Source: Novosphingobium sp. 28-62-57 (GTDB lineage: Bacteria > Pseudomonadota > Alphaproteobacteria > Sphingomonadales > Sphingomonadaceae). From it: a stretch of 64,000 nucleotides of DNA. Below are positions 45,037 through 53,909 of the stretch, piece after piece. Below the pieces are notes generated by a model. That model was not told the origin of the DNA and ran no database searches. It saw only the letters and a program-made list of their open reading frames with translations. Position 1 is the stretch's first letter. Every line of letters begins with the position of its first letter. The position numbers and the translations under genes were made by a program. The stretch covers positions 475,828-539,827 of the forward strand of contig NCGO01000002.1 in assembly GCA_002256985.1 (NCBI GenBank). Reading direction: 5' to 3'.

Positions 45037-45887
45037 CAGGCGGCGCTCTCAAGTGCGGTCTTGGTGCTGCTAGGTGCATCTAGGTGCAGTTCAGGATTTG
45101 GCCCGGAAACAACGGGCGGAAGGTTCAATCCGCCCACCAATGTGCGCAGTTCCTGACGGGCCACAAGGTGGCTGGTGCCCAGTTCACCCAGGTGGCCTTT
45201 ATCCAGCAAAGTCAGACCACTGGGGAACAATTCGCGGTAGATAACGCGCTCCGAAAGGCCGCTCGCCACGCGGAAGCCGACACGCTTGGACAGTTCGGTC
45301 AGCGCAGTATCGATGCGCTTCTGGTTGCGCGCTTCGGTAAAGCCGGTGCGGTTGCGCACGACGACCCAGTCCATCTCCCGGCGCGAATCTTTGATGGTCG
45401 CCATCGCCCGCTTCTTGCGCGCTTCCCAGATCAGTTCGGCGTAGAACGACAGGCGGCGGACCTTGAAGGTCTCGGCGTCCACTTGCCCGATCAGGTCGAA
45501 ATCGACGAAGCTGTCGTTCAGCGGCGTCACCAGCGTATCGGCGCGGGTGGCGACGTGGCGGGCGAGCGGATCATCGCGGCCGGGCGTGTCGAACACGATG
45601 AAATCATGCGATTCCGATAGCCGCGCGGTCATCGCATCGAGTTCCTCGATGCTGTCGCCCGAATAGACCTCAAACGTGGCGGTTGGCAGCGAAATGGCGC
45701 GGCGGCGCATGGTCTCGGCGCGGTTTTCGAAATAGCGGTGCATCGTGCGCTGGCGGGCATCGAGATCGATCGCCGCCACCCGCGCACCCTGACAGGCCAG
45801 CGCAATGGCGACATGGACCGCCGTGGTCGATTTGCCGGTTCCGCCCTTTTCATTGGCGAAGACGATGCGATGCGGGCCAGTGGACAC
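45036..45887 (-). CDS. mipZ: Division-plane positioning ATPase MipZ
   Basis: This 283-residue ParA-like ATPase forms gradients from the poles and limits FtsZ to midcell in alphaproteobacteria. The deviant Walker A KGGTGKST is at residues 14-21, DLDARQRTMHRYFENR and VFDTPGRDDPLAR follow, and the length and DWVVVRNRTGFTEARN block match MipZ rather than plasmid ParA. No parB lies next to it. It heads a minus-strand run with the J-domain protein and the phosphohexomutase. It is divergent from panC. Confidence 0.92.
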   Translation of the reverse strand: MSTGPHRIVFANEKGGTGKSTTAVHVAIALACQGARVAAIDLDARQRTMHRYFENRAETMRRRAISLPTATFEVYSGDSIEELDAMTARLSESHDFIVFDTPGRDDPLARHVATRADTLVTPLNDSFVDFDLIGQVDAETFKVRRLSFYAELIWEARKKRAMATIKDSRREMDWVVVRNRTGFTEARNQKRIDTALTELSKRVGFRVASGLSERVIYRELFPSGLTLLDKGHLGELGTSHLVARQELRTLVGGLNLPPVVSGPNPELHLDAPSSTKTALESAA

Positions 45888-45988
45888 AGGGGGTGCTCTC
45901 TCTTGGTATGATACGTCTGGCAGGCTTGCGAGAGGCCGCCTGCCCCCCTATCGCCCACAAGTCCCGACTTACTGGAGAGGGTGCCAAG

Positions 45989-46858
45989 GTGCAAACGATC
46001 AACCGGCTGGAAGACCTGCGCAAGGCGGTCGATGCGCTTAAAATCGGGGGAAAAACTATTGCCTTTGTGCCCACTATGGGTGCGTTGCATGAAGGCCATC
46101 TGACGCTGGTGCGTGAAGCGCGCGTGCGGGCAGACCACGTGGTCGCTTCGATCTTCGTCAACCCGCGCCAGTTCGGCCCGACCGAGGATCTGGACGCCTA
46201 TCCGCGCCGCATGGCCGCTGATGCGGCGCTGCTGGAGGCCGAGGGCGTGGCTGTGCTGTGGGCGCCGACGGTGGATCAGATGTACCCGCAAGGCTATGCC
46301 ACGAACATCAGCGTTTCAGGCGTGAGCGATGTGGCCTGCGGGGCTTCGCGGCCCGGCCATTTCGATGGCGTGGCCACGGTGGTTTGCAAGCTGTTTAACC
46401 AGGTGCGGCCCGATGTGGCACTGTTTGGGGAAAAGGACTGGCAGCAACTGGCCGTGATCCGCCGCATGGCGCGCGATCTGGATCTGACGCAGCCCTATGC
46501 GGATAATATCATCGGCGTGGAGACCGTGCGCGAGGCCAGTGGCCTCGCCATGAGCAGCCGCAACCAATACCTGACCGCGCAGGAACGCGATCAGGCCACG
46601 CAGATGTCAGCGGCAATGCGCCGCGCGATTGCTGCCATCGAAGGCGGTGCGGAGCTTGAGCAAAGCCTCGATACGATGAAAGCCGAAATTCTCGCCGCCG
46701 GTTTCACATCCGTCGATTATGGCGATTTGCGCGATGCAGACACGCTTGAAACGCTTTACGAATGGGGCGGGCGCGCATTGGATGGACGCAGGGCCCGCCT
46801 CCTCGTCGCCGCACGGATCGGTGCAGCGCGTCTGATCGACAATATGCCGGTTGGCTGA
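45989..46858 (+). CDS. panC: Pantothenate synthetase
   Basis: This 289-residue enzyme joins pantoate and beta-alanine with ATP to make pantothenate, the coenzyme A precursor. Motifs are FVPTMGALHEGHL, FVNPRQFGP, LFGEKDWQQL and SSRNQYL. The start is GTG at 45989, with GGAGAGGG about eight bases ahead. The open frame upstream to 45683 overlaps mipZ and is not coding. panB is not adjacent. Confidence 0.96.
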   Translation: MQTINRLEDLRKAVDALKIGGKTIAFVPTMGALHEGHLTLVREARVRADHVVASIFVNPRQFGPTEDLDAYPRRMAADAALLEAEGVAVLWAPTVDQMYPQGYATNISVSGVSDVACGASRPGHFDGVATVVCKLFNQVRPDVALFGEKDWQQLAVIRRMARDLDLTQPYADNIIGVETVREASGLAMSSRNQYLTAQERDQATQMSAAMRRAIAAIEGGAELEQSLDTMKAEILAAGFTSVDYGDLRDADTLETLYEWGGRALDGRRARLLVAARIGAARLIDNMPVG

Positions 46859-46862
46859 TGCT

Positions 46863-47105
46863 TCAGTAATTTGAGGGCGGATCGCTGGCCGGGAAGCTTT
46901 CGTCCGAAGCCTCGTCGACCTTGTCCCAACGCTCAGGGTTGGAGCGCATGCCCTCAACCCCGGCAGAGCGCACTTTCGAGAAATTGCCGTTGGCACCTTC
47001 TCCTTCGGCAAAGGCAGCAGGAGCGTGCTCTTCCTGTTTGCGATTTGCAAAGCGCCACATTCCATATCCCGCCGCACCCGCGACGGCCCATTTCGACAAG
47101 CCCAT
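46863..47105 (-). CDS. Conserved small protein with N-terminal hydrophobic segment
   Basis: This 80-residue protein starts at ATG 47105 with AGGAGAT about seven bases ahead, and reads MGLSKWAVAGAAGYGMWRFA, a short hydrophobic segment. The C-terminal part ends with ERWDKVDEASDESFPASDPP, a motif I have seen in short alphaproteobacterial proteins of unknown function. The frame's extension to 47165 lacks a ribosome-binding site. It converges with panC, with stops four bases apart. Confidence 0.72.
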   Translation of the reverse strand: MGLSKWAVAGAAGYGMWRFANRKQEEHAPAAFAEGEGANGNFSKVRSAGVEGMRSNPERWDKVDEASDESFPASDPPSNY

Positions 47106-47237
47106 GGCCAATCTCCTATTGGCAAAGCCCCAACACCATTGGCGGGGCTGCCATCGGAAAGACAACGCATGAGTGTCTGAAAAGGTTCAGCATTTATCCC
47201 GCGTCTACCCCGTTCGGCAACGTAATCCCTTCACTCC

Positions 47238-47325
47238 GTCATGCTGAACTTGTTTGAGCATCCATTTTGCCCCTGAAACGGCGTTTTGTGACGAGAAATG
47301 GACCCCGGCCTTCGCCGGGGTGACG
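47238..47325. repeat. Two different intergenic repeats in tandem
   Basis: GTCATGCTGAACTTGTTTGA (47238 onward) is a single copy of the element found as an inverted pair at 39575-39664. GGACCCCGGCCTTCGCCGGG (about 47300-47319) followed by GTGACGA is the type seen at 22611-22637. They precede the PBP1A gene end. Confidence 0.7.
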
Positions 47326-47366
47326 ATCTTGGTAGTGCCGTATGCGATCTTGATGGTGCCGTATGC
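47325..47366. repeat. 21-base tandem duplication
   Basis: GATCTTGGTAGTGCCGTATG plus C at 47325-47345 is followed directly by a copy with two changes at 47346-47366. It lies just beyond the PBP1A stop. No function is evident. Confidence 0.7.
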
Positions 47367-47389
47367 GAGCGGGATTATCGCCAGACGGT

Positions 47390-49552
47390 TCAGGGAATCG
47401 TGACGACCGGAGGGCGGGGCGTGGGTGTGGCCCGGGGCCGGGCAACATTTACGCCTTGTGCATTTTCATTCTCACGCCGTCCGGTGGCGCGGTTGAGGAA
47501 ATCGTCATTTGCCGCAGGCGGCGCATTGGGCGGAACGCCTTCTGGCAATGACTCGGGATCGAAGGGGGCGTTATCTTCCTCGGGCGGGCGACGCCCGTTG
47601 CGCCGCTGCGCCGGGTCGATCAGGTTGCCCTGTTCATCGACGTAAAAATAATCATCCGGGTTGCCGAGCATCGCTTCGTCATCGGGTTCAAGCTGCCATT
47701 CGGGCAATTTCAGCTCGGTATCGAACTTTTCGACCGGCCGCTTGGCCGTGGCGACTTTCATGAAAGCGGCAAAGGCGCGCGCTGGCGCTGCGCCGCCCTG
47801 CAGGCCGGGAACGGCCTTGGCATCATCGCGGCCCATCCATACGCCGGTGGTGACGCCGCTGGAAAAGCCGAGGAACCAGCCATCCTTGTTTGATGATGTG
47901 GTGCCGGTCTTGCCCGCCACGGGCCGCCCGATCTGTGCCGCGCGGCCTGTGCCGATGTTGACCGCGGTCTGCATCAAATCGGTCATGCCCGCTGCCACAT
48001 AGGGCGGGACCAGTTGCTGCGGGGATTCGGGACGATAGCGATAGAGCACTTCGCCATCGGTCGTCGTCACCTTGCGGATGCCATAGGGCTGCACTGACAT
48101 GCCCTTGGCCTGGACCGAGGCGAAAGCGCGGACCATATCGATCACGCGCGTTTCCGATGATCCCAGCACCATCGAGGGCAGGGTGTTGATCGGCGTGGTA
48201 ATGCCAAAACGGCGCGCCATGTTGGCGACCTGACCAAAGCCGACCTCGTTGCCCAGCTGCGCCGCCACGGTGTTTTTCGAATAGGCAAAGGCGGTGCGCA
48301 GATCGATTTCGCCGGCATAGCGCCCGCCATCGTTGCGCGGGGTCCAGCCATCGACCGTCACCGGTTCATCAACCACGCGGTCATCGGGCGTGTAGCCTGC
48401 TTCGAGCGCGGAGAGGTAAACGAACAGCTTCCACGCCGAGCCCGGCTGGCGCACGGCATTGACGGCGCGGTTATAGTTCGAGGACACGTAATCGGTGCCG
48501 CCGACCATCGCCAGCACCGCGCCATCGCGATCAAGCGAGACGAGCGCGCCTTGGGCACCCTTGGGCGCAAAGCCCGCAATCGCGCTGGTGGCGGCCTTTT
48601 GCATGACCGGGTCGAGCGTGGTCCACACTTCAATCGGCTTGTCATTTTCGGGCAGGATTAGATCGAGCTGTGGCAGGGCCCAATCGGTGAAATAGCGTGC
48701 GGAGTTCTGCCCGGCACGGTCTTCGACCATTTTGACCTTTTTCAGATCAACCGCCTGTGCTTCCTGCGCGGTCAGATAGCCGTTCGACTCCATCGTCTGC
48801 AGCACCACACCGGCGCGGCCAACGGCGGCATTGGCATCGGCGGTGGGGGAATAGCGCGATGGCGCCTTGACCAGTCCGGCGATGATGGCGGCTTCGGGCA
48901 GCGTGATCTCTTCCCCAGCATGGCCGAAGAATTTGCGCGCGGCGCTATCGATGCCATAGGCACCGCCGCCGAAATAGACCTTGTTCAGGTAGAGCTCGAG
49001 GATCTGATCCTTCGAGAATTTCTGTTCGAGCGCCAGCGCCAGCACCCATTCACGCGCTTTGCGGGCAAAGGTCTTGGTGTTGTTCAGGAAGATGTTGCGC
49101 GCCAGCTGCTGCGTGATGGTTGATCCACCCTGCCGCCATGTGCCGCTTTCCACCCGCACCATCAGCGAGCGAATGATGCCGATCGGATCGACGCCCCAGT
49201 GGCTGCGATAGCGCCGGTCCTCGACCGAAATCATTGCATCGCGCATGACCTGCGGAATGCGTTCATAGGGCACCCATTTGCCATAGCTTGGCCCGAGCGT
49301 GACGATTTCCGACCCATCGGTGGCGCGCACCACGATCATCTGCCCGGTCTGGCTGGACTTCAGTTCCTGATAGCCCGGCAGCGAGCGCATGGTGACCGCC
49401 ACGGCCACGGCCAGCGCGATTGCGCCGAGCAGCGCAAAGCCTACGCCCCAGATGAACAGTCGGCCCAGCCAGCGCCGCAGCGTTGAGCGCCGTTGGGGTT
49501 GCGGATCGGACCGCCCGCCATCGCGGGGGCGGGGAATGTCCCGTCTGGCCAT
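47390..49552 (-). CDS. Class A penicillin-binding protein (PBP1A family)
   Basis: This 720-residue bifunctional enzyme polymerises and cross-links peptidoglycan. One membrane helix lies at residues about 33-54 after a basic cytoplasmic tail. The GT51 glycosyltransferase has its catalytic Glu111 in SVEDRRYRSHWGVD and the GGSTITQQLARN motif. The transpeptidase has QPGSAWK (SxxK), YSKNTVA (SxN) and AGKTGTTS (KTG). A Pro/Asn-rich low-complexity tail of about 80 residues ends the protein. I choose ATG 49552 (MARRDIPRPR); the frame is open to 49594. Confidence 0.95.
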   Translation of the reverse strand: MARRDIPRPRDGGRSDPQPQRRSTLRRWLGRLFIWGVGFALLGAIALAVAVAVTMRSLPGYQELKSSQTGQMIVVRATDGSEIVTLGPSYGKWVPYERIPQVMRDAMISVEDRRYRSHWGVDPIGIIRSLMVRVESGTWRQGGSTITQQLARNIFLNNTKTFARKAREWVLALALEQKFSKDQILELYLNKVYFGGGAYGIDSAARKFFGHAGEEITLPEAAIIAGLVKAPSRYSPTADANAAVGRAGVVLQTMESNGYLTAQEAQAVDLKKVKMVEDRAGQNSARYFTDWALPQLDLILPENDKPIEVWTTLDPVMQKAATSAIAGFAPKGAQGALVSLDRDGAVLAMVGGTDYVSSNYNRAVNAVRQPGSAWKLFVYLSALEAGYTPDDRVVDEPVTVDGWTPRNDGGRYAGEIDLRTAFAYSKNTVAAQLGNEVGFGQVANMARRFGITTPINTLPSMVLGSSETRVIDMVRAFASVQAKGMSVQPYGIRKVTTTDGEVLYRYRPESPQQLVPPYVAAGMTDLMQTAVNIGTGRAAQIGRPVAGKTGTTSSNKDGWFLGFSSGVTTGVWMGRDDAKAVPGLQGGAAPARAFAAFMKVATAKRPVEKFDTELKLPEWQLEPDDEAMLGNPDDYFYVDEQGNLIDPAQRRNGRRPPEEDNAPFDPESLPEGVPPNAPPAANDDFLNRATGRRENENAQGVNVARPRATPTPRPPVVTIP

Positions 49553-49700
49553 CAGTCTTGTACCGCTTCCCTCATTCCAGACGGGGACAGACACAGCCCC
49601 GGCATGTTCGTTCGGCCCTTTGCATAAGCCAAACGTAACACAGGGTTAACCGCAAATCGTCGAACGGCCTTTAGCAGGCTGCAGACCTTCGTTCGGAGCG

Positions 49701-50099
49701 TCAATCTTCGGGCGTGAAATCAAGCGAGGCGCTGTTCATGCAATAGCGCAGGCCAGTGGGTGCGGGGCCATCGGGAAACACATGGCCCAGATGCCCATCG
49801 CAGCGGGCGCAGCGCACTTCGGTGCGGACCATGCCGTGTGTGACATCAGTATGTTCATCCACCACCGAGGCATCAACCGGGGCATAGAAGCTGGGCCAGC
49901 CCGATCCGCTTTCATACTTGGTGTCAGAAGTGAACAGCGGCGCGCCGCATCCGGCACAGTGATATTCGCCCTTGGCCTTGTTCTTTTCATAAGCCCCGGT
50001 GAAGGCGCGCTCGGTCCCGCCCTGGCGCAGCACGTGATACTGTTCGGGCGAGAGGCGTTCACGCCATTCGGCTTCGGTCAGGTTCAGCTTGTCGGACAT
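49701..50099 (-). CDS. msrB: Peptide-methionine (R)-S-oxide reductase
   Basis: This 132-residue enzyme reduces methionine-R-sulfoxide in oxidised proteins. Two zinc-binding CxxC pairs are present (CAGC and CARC), [11 protein letters not shown] is the substrate loop, and the catalytic cysteine is in [11 protein letters not shown]. The ATG at 50099 ([12 protein letters not shown]) follows a purine-rich AGGAGCCTCCCC region; upstream in-frame residues do not resemble the family. It is cytoplasmic, with no signal peptide. Confidence 0.95.
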   Translation of the reverse strand: MSDKLNLTEAEWRERLSPEQYHVLRQGGTERAFTGAYEKNKAKGEYHCAGCGAPLFTSDTKYESGSGWPSFYAPVDASVVDEHTDVTHGMVRTEVRCARCDGHLGHVFPDGPAPTGLRYCMNSASLDFTPED

Positions 50100-50145
50100 G
50101 GGGAGGCTCCTTTGCGCACCCATATGGGTTGCGCCATGCTTACGC

Positions 50146-50829
50146 TCAATAGTGCGATTTTGCCTCAGGCTTGGCGAGGTCATAGCAATGGGCGATTTCA
50201 TACTGGTTGGCGCCAGCACCGCCTGCTGCCGCATCAGCCTCAATCGCTGCGCGTGCTTGTGCCAGCGCCATGTCTGCGGCTGCGCTGCTGCCGCCGGTGC
50301 TGGTAATCGCTTTGCGCTGCCGGTCTGCCAGCACCATTGCGAGTGTTTTCAGATCGCGCGCGGTGGCGCTCATGCCCTCGCGCGCATGAACTTCTGCATA
50401 GGCCAGGTCGAGAATGGCGGCGCATTGGCCAAGGTCCGGCACTTTCAAGGGCGGCACGGTGGCGTCCAGCTGCGTCACGCATGGACCTGCCAGCGCGGAA
50501 AGCGCGGCATCGGGATCGGGGGCGGTCTGCAGCGCCTGCACATCGGCGGTGAGCAGGGCGCCCACCGCTTCGCGTGAAAGCCCGGCTTCACGCATCACCC
50601 GCGCGCCGGTATCGGCAAAGAAAGTCTTGCCGCGCAGTGCCAGCGGCGGCCAGCCGGGCATGGCCTGCCCGCGCGCCTGTTCCATGGCCACGATGGCAAA
50701 GGCGGCGGCGCAGCGCAGCTCGGCGCGTTGCGTCTGGCTCAACGATGTGGGGGCAGAGGGGCCATAAGATTGGGCCATAAGGGGTGATGCTGCAAAAAGC
50801 AGGGCGGTCATCAGGGCAAGCTTGTGCAT
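50146..50829 (-). CDS. Hypothetical exported protein
   Basis: This 227-residue protein begins [20 protein letters not shown], a good Sec signal peptide. The mature part is Ala-rich and helical, with cysteines in LRCAAAF, GPCVTQ, GQCAAIL and AHCYDL, so two disulfides are possible. I recognise no functional domain. It lies between msrB and the CC_3452-family gene, on the same strand as both, with gaps of about 45 and 125 bases. Confidence 0.7.
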   Translation of the reverse strand: MHKLALMTALLFAASPLMAQSYGPSAPTSLSQTQRAELRCAAAFAIVAMEQARGQAMPGWPPLALRGKTFFADTGARVMREAGLSREAVGALLTADVQALQTAPDPDAALSALAGPCVTQLDATVPPLKVPDLGQCAAILDLAYAEVHAREGMSATARDLKTLAMVLADRQRKAITSTGGSSAAADMALAQARAAIEADAAAGGAGANQYEIAHCYDLAKPEAKSHY

Positions 50830-50846
50830 CGCTTGGCTATAGCCGC

Positions 50847-50884
50847 AAAAAAGGGGCCGCGAACAGGATTACCGTTCGCGGCCC
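50847..50884 (-). terminator. Terminator after the CC_3452-family gene
   Basis: GGGCCGCGAAC at 50854-50864 pairs perfectly with GTTCGCGGCCC at 50874-50884. On the minus strand a run of six T follows. It separates the CC_3452-family gene from the exported protein downstream. Confidence 0.85.
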
Positions 50885-50956
50885 ATGACCTTTACGGTCA
50901 GGTTTGGCGTGCCATGCAGGGTGGATTGCTGGCGCGCGCTGGAGATGGGTGGTGGC

Positions 50957-51343
50957 TTAGCCAGCGGCGGCTTCGTTGCAGCGGGCCAGATCTTCGGCGG
51001 CAAGTTCGCCCTGCGGCGTGGCAAAGCGGGCGACGGGGCCAACTTTCTGAGCCAGGCGTGCGCAGACGATCACCGGACGCGAAGTATCGCGCGCGGCGGT
51101 GCATTCAGCCCCTTCGCATTTCCACAGCAGACCCTTTTGCACCAGCTTTTGCGTGCCATCCATCGGACGGGTCAGCGTGGCGGAATAGAACGGGCCAGTG
51201 GCAGCGGCGCGCAGCGGAGCGGCGGTCATCGCGAAGCTGGCGACGGTTCCGGCAAGCGCCAAAACGGCGGGCAGGAGCTGGCGGGTGAGGCTGGTGTATT
51301 CCGAGCGGTTTGCCGCGCTATTGCGGTTGGCAAAGATCATCAT
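50957..51343 (-). CDS. CC_3452-family exported protein
   Basis: This 128-residue protein has an N-terminal hydrophobic segment (about 22-46) after a polar start, then a mature domain with FYSATLTRPMDGTQKLVQKG, WKCEGAECTA, VIVCARLAQKVG and LARCNEAA. That pattern matches a small alphaproteobacterial family named after Caulobacter CC_3452, of unknown function. Four cysteines suggest two disulfides. It is divergent from the HxlR regulator gene, about 150 bases away. A perfect terminator follows. Confidence 0.82.
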   Translation of the reverse strand: MMIFANRNSAANRSEYTSLTRQLLPAVLALAGTVASFAMTAAPLRAAATGPFYSATLTRPMDGTQKLVQKGLLWKCEGAECTAARDTSRPVIVCARLAQKVGPVARFATPQGELAAEDLARCNEAAAG

Positions 51344-51492
51344 GTTTCCCCTGAATGAACGGTTGTTCGATGCTGCGGAAACGGGCGTTTGGAGAGGATG
51401 CTATTTCCGTTGCGAATCACTACTTATCCAAGTAGGTTTTAGGTTGCAACTAGAAACTTAAACTGGCGGCACAATTGGGATATGGTCACGAT

Positions 51493-51987
51493 ATGGAAAA
51501 GCTCCGCGAACCTTTGTGCGAAATTGCCCAGTGCGGCCTGCCCTTTGCGCTGGAGGCCATGGGTGAGCGATGGTCGTTCATGATCCTGCGCGCGGCCTTC
51601 AATGGCGTGCGTCATTTCGAGGACTTTCTGGAAGCATTGGGGATCGCCCGGAACATCCTTTCCAACCGCCTGTCACGGCTGGTGGAGGCCGGCATTCTGA
51701 AGCGCGAACATTGCGCCGATGATCGCCGCCGGATCGAATACCGCCTGACGCCCAAGGGGATGGACCTGCTGCCCGCCATGCTGGCGCTGCGTCAGTGGGG
51801 GGAAAAGTGGCAGCTTGGCGTGCCAGCCAATCCTGTCTTGTGTGATGCGCGCGATGGCATGCCGATCAGGCCCATCGGCATTACCGCGCACGATGGCAGA
51901 GCGCTGTCGCCCGATGATCTGACCTGGCGGGAGCGGGCAGAGCTTGAAGCGGCGGTGGCTTTTGAACCGCTGCGCAAGGTTCTGTGA
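51493..51987 (+). CDS. HxlR-family transcriptional regulator
   Basis: This 164-residue winged-helix regulator starts MEKLREPLCEIAQCGLPFAL. The HxlR core follows: GERWSFMILRAAFNGVRHFEDF, IARNILSNRLSRLVEAGIL and RIEYRLTPKGMDLLP. The cysteines at residues 9 and 14 could sense thiol-reactive compounds, as in some family members. About 50 C-terminal residues extend beyond the usual domain. Its target may be the divergent CC_3452-family gene, which is inference. Confidence 0.9.
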   Translation: MEKLREPLCEIAQCGLPFALEAMGERWSFMILRAAFNGVRHFEDFLEALGIARNILSNRLSRLVEAGILKREHCADDRRRIEYRLTPKGMDLLPAMLALRQWGEKWQLGVPANPVLCDARDGMPIRPIGITAHDGRALSPDDLTWRERAELEAAVAFEPLRKVL

Positions 51988-52087
51988 ACCTACCCTGCCT
52001 TTAAAAAAGCAGGCCGCCGCTGAATACGGCGACCCGTGAGTTTACCCGGCGGGGGACTGATTTCCGCCAGGCCAACCGCAATTCCGA

Positions 52088-52387
52088 TCAGCGCGCGGCG
52101 GCGCTGGCCGTCTGGACCAGACCCGTTCGAGCCTTCTTTGCCTGCGCATAGCTTTTGTGAAAGCATTGCTGCGCTGCTTCAAATTCCGCGCTGTTATAGT
52201 CCGGTTTATCCAGTCCGCAGACGTGCTTGGCCGCCTTGCTCAGCCGTTTGTTCAGTTCTGCCTGCCCCTGCTTGGTGGCAAGATCGAGATCGGCGTAGCT
52301 GACGACGCGGGTCTTGGCGAAGGCGGGTTGGCTGGCGGACAGGGCAAGGCCGAGGAGGCCGGTTGCGAGCAAAGTCTTCTTGAGCAT
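52088..52387 (-). CDS. UrcA-family exported protein
   Basis: This 99-residue protein begins MLKKTLLATGLLGLALSASQ and has a signal cleavage site near PAFAK. The mature part has VSYADLDLATKQGQAELNKR, a KHVCG motif and an AQQCFHKSYAQA motif, the arrangement of UrcA proteins. Their function is unknown; two cysteines likely form a disulfide. The start at 52387 gives the signal peptide directly; the open frame to 52534 is unlikely to be used. Confidence 0.85.
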   Translation of the reverse strand: MLKKTLLATGLLGLALSASQPAFAKTRVVSYADLDLATKQGQAELNKRLSKAAKHVCGLDKPDYNSAEFEAAQQCFHKSYAQAKKARTGLVQTASAAAR

Positions 52388-52692
52388 GGCTGTTTCCTTC
52401 GGACGTGTGCCGGACACTATCCGGCGGATTGTTGGGCTGCGGTGACCGAGAGAGGCTGCCCGAGGCATTCGGGGGTCATCGGGATCAGGGGCGAAGCGTC
52501 TTGTCCGGCCACCGCATGCAGTCTTCCTACGCATCGCACCGCGGCAAAGCGCGCCTGCCTCGACCAGAATTCTACCAATTCCGACAAAGCCTTAGCCTGT
52601 CCGACGAACGGCTTATCGGGGTCCACGAACTGCAGATGTGACGGCACATGTGACGACAGGTGTGACAGGGACCTGCGCATGCCATATGGTCC

Positions 52693-52968
52693 ATGACGGA
52701 CATGGCGATTCTGATCATCTTCCTGCTCGGCGTCGGCAACTTTGCGCTGCATCGTGCCGTGATGGATAGCGATCATCCGCTACTGGGCCGCATGCCGTGG
52801 TTTGTGCATCTGCTGGGCGGGCGATTCACCATGGTGGTGGAGTTTCTGCTGCTGTTTGCCGCGCTGATGTTTGCAGAGCAGGGCAATGCGACCGGACCGA
52901 TCGCCTATGTCGTCTATTCGGTGCTCAACAGCTTTTCGGCATGGCTGATTCTGACTGACAGGGTGTGA
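52693..52968 (+). CDS. Small membrane protein
   Basis: This 91-residue protein is mostly hydrophobic, with predicted helices at about 4-20, 46-64 and 68-86. A polar loop (RAVMDSDHPLLGRMPWFVH) connects the first two. I recognise no named family. The ATG at 52693 follows a weak ribosome-binding site. It is followed on the same strand by the lipid-kinase-like gene, probably in one transcript. Confidence 0.72.
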   Translation: MTDMAILIIFLLGVGNFALHRAVMDSDHPLLGRMPWFVHLLGGRFTMVVEFLLLFAALMFAEQGNATGPIAYVVYSVLNSFSAWLILTDRV

Positions 52969-53017
52969 TGGTGAAAAGCCTGTGGAACCGGGACGCGGCC
53001 TGCAGGTTCTGCCAAGC

Positions 53018-53875
53018 ATGAAAGCTGATCCCGCTTCGCCGCCTATTTGGCTCGTGACCAACCCGGCAAGCGGCAGCAACAGTCCGGCGTCGGTTGCGGC
53101 GATTTGCGCAGCGCTCAGGCCAATGCGAACGCTTGAGTTTCCCCACCAGCCCCTGCCAACCCGGGCCGAACTGGAAGCGGCAGAGGTGGCCACGCTTGCC
53201 GTCTTTACCGGCGATGGCACGATCAACGCGGCGGCGGCGGCGCTGGAAGGTTGGGGCGGGGCGCTGCTGGCCTTGCCGGGCGGCACGCAGAACCTGTTGT
53301 CCAAAGCCCTGCACGGTGATCGCACACTCGATGCGATTCTGGCGGACGTGCCAAAGGGGCGGCGTGTTCGCCGCTGGGGCATCCGCACCTCGCAGGGGCT
53401 GTCGCTGGTCGAAGTGCTGGTCGGCCCCGGCGCGATGTGGGCCGATGTCCGGGAGAGCCTGCGCGCGCTTGATTTTGCCGCGATGGCCGAGACGTTTGCC
53501 AGTGCCCTGCGCGAGACCCGCGAAGGGCCAGCGGTCCGTCTGGTTGATCCGCCTGAGGGCCAGCCGGAAGGCTACCGTGCGCTGCTGCTTGCACCCGAAG
53601 GCGATGGCGTGCTGGTTGAGGGCTATGACTTTGCCGACATTGGCGAATTTGCGGCGCAGGGCTTTGCCATGCTGATCAAGCGCAATTTTCGCGAAGGCCC
53701 CCACGATGATATCGGCGTATTCCCTGCAGTCACCATCAGCAGCGCCGCCGATCTTGCGTTGATGATCGATGGCGAACGGCGGCAGGGCGGGGGTGAGGAG
53801 CGTTTTACCTGCGAGGAAATCGCGCTCGATTTTCTCGCTACGCACTTTCTTGCCTCGCACCCGCTTCACACTTGA
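53018..53875 (+). CDS. Diacylglycerol/lipid kinase-like protein
   Basis: This protein of about 285 residues has the catalytic-domain signature of the DAGK/sphingosine kinase family: VTNPASGSN at the N-terminus, FTGDGTINAAAAAL and ALPGGTQN. The C-terminal half is a beta-rich domain as in bacterial lipid kinases such as YegS. The substrate is unknown; sphingolipid is conceivable in a sphingomonad. The ATG at 53018 (MKADPASPP) is my choice; GTG at 52982 is also possible and would add 12 residues. Confidence 0.85.
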   Translation: MKADPASPPIWLVTNPASGSNSPASVAAICAALRPMRTLEFPHQPLPTRAELEAAEVATLAVFTGDGTINAAAAALEGWGGALLALPGGTQNLLSKALHGDRTLDAILADVPKGRRVRRWGIRTSQGLSLVEVLVGPGAMWADVRESLRALDFAAMAETFASALRETREGPAVRLVDPPEGQPEGYRALLLAPEGDGVLVEGYDFADIGEFAAQGFAMLIKRNFREGPHDDIGVFPAVTISSAADLALMIDGERRQGGGEERFTCEEIALDFLATHFLASHPLHT

Positions 53876-53909
53876 CCAGCGCGACACCAGCGTCGATCAC
53901 GCTGTTCCG

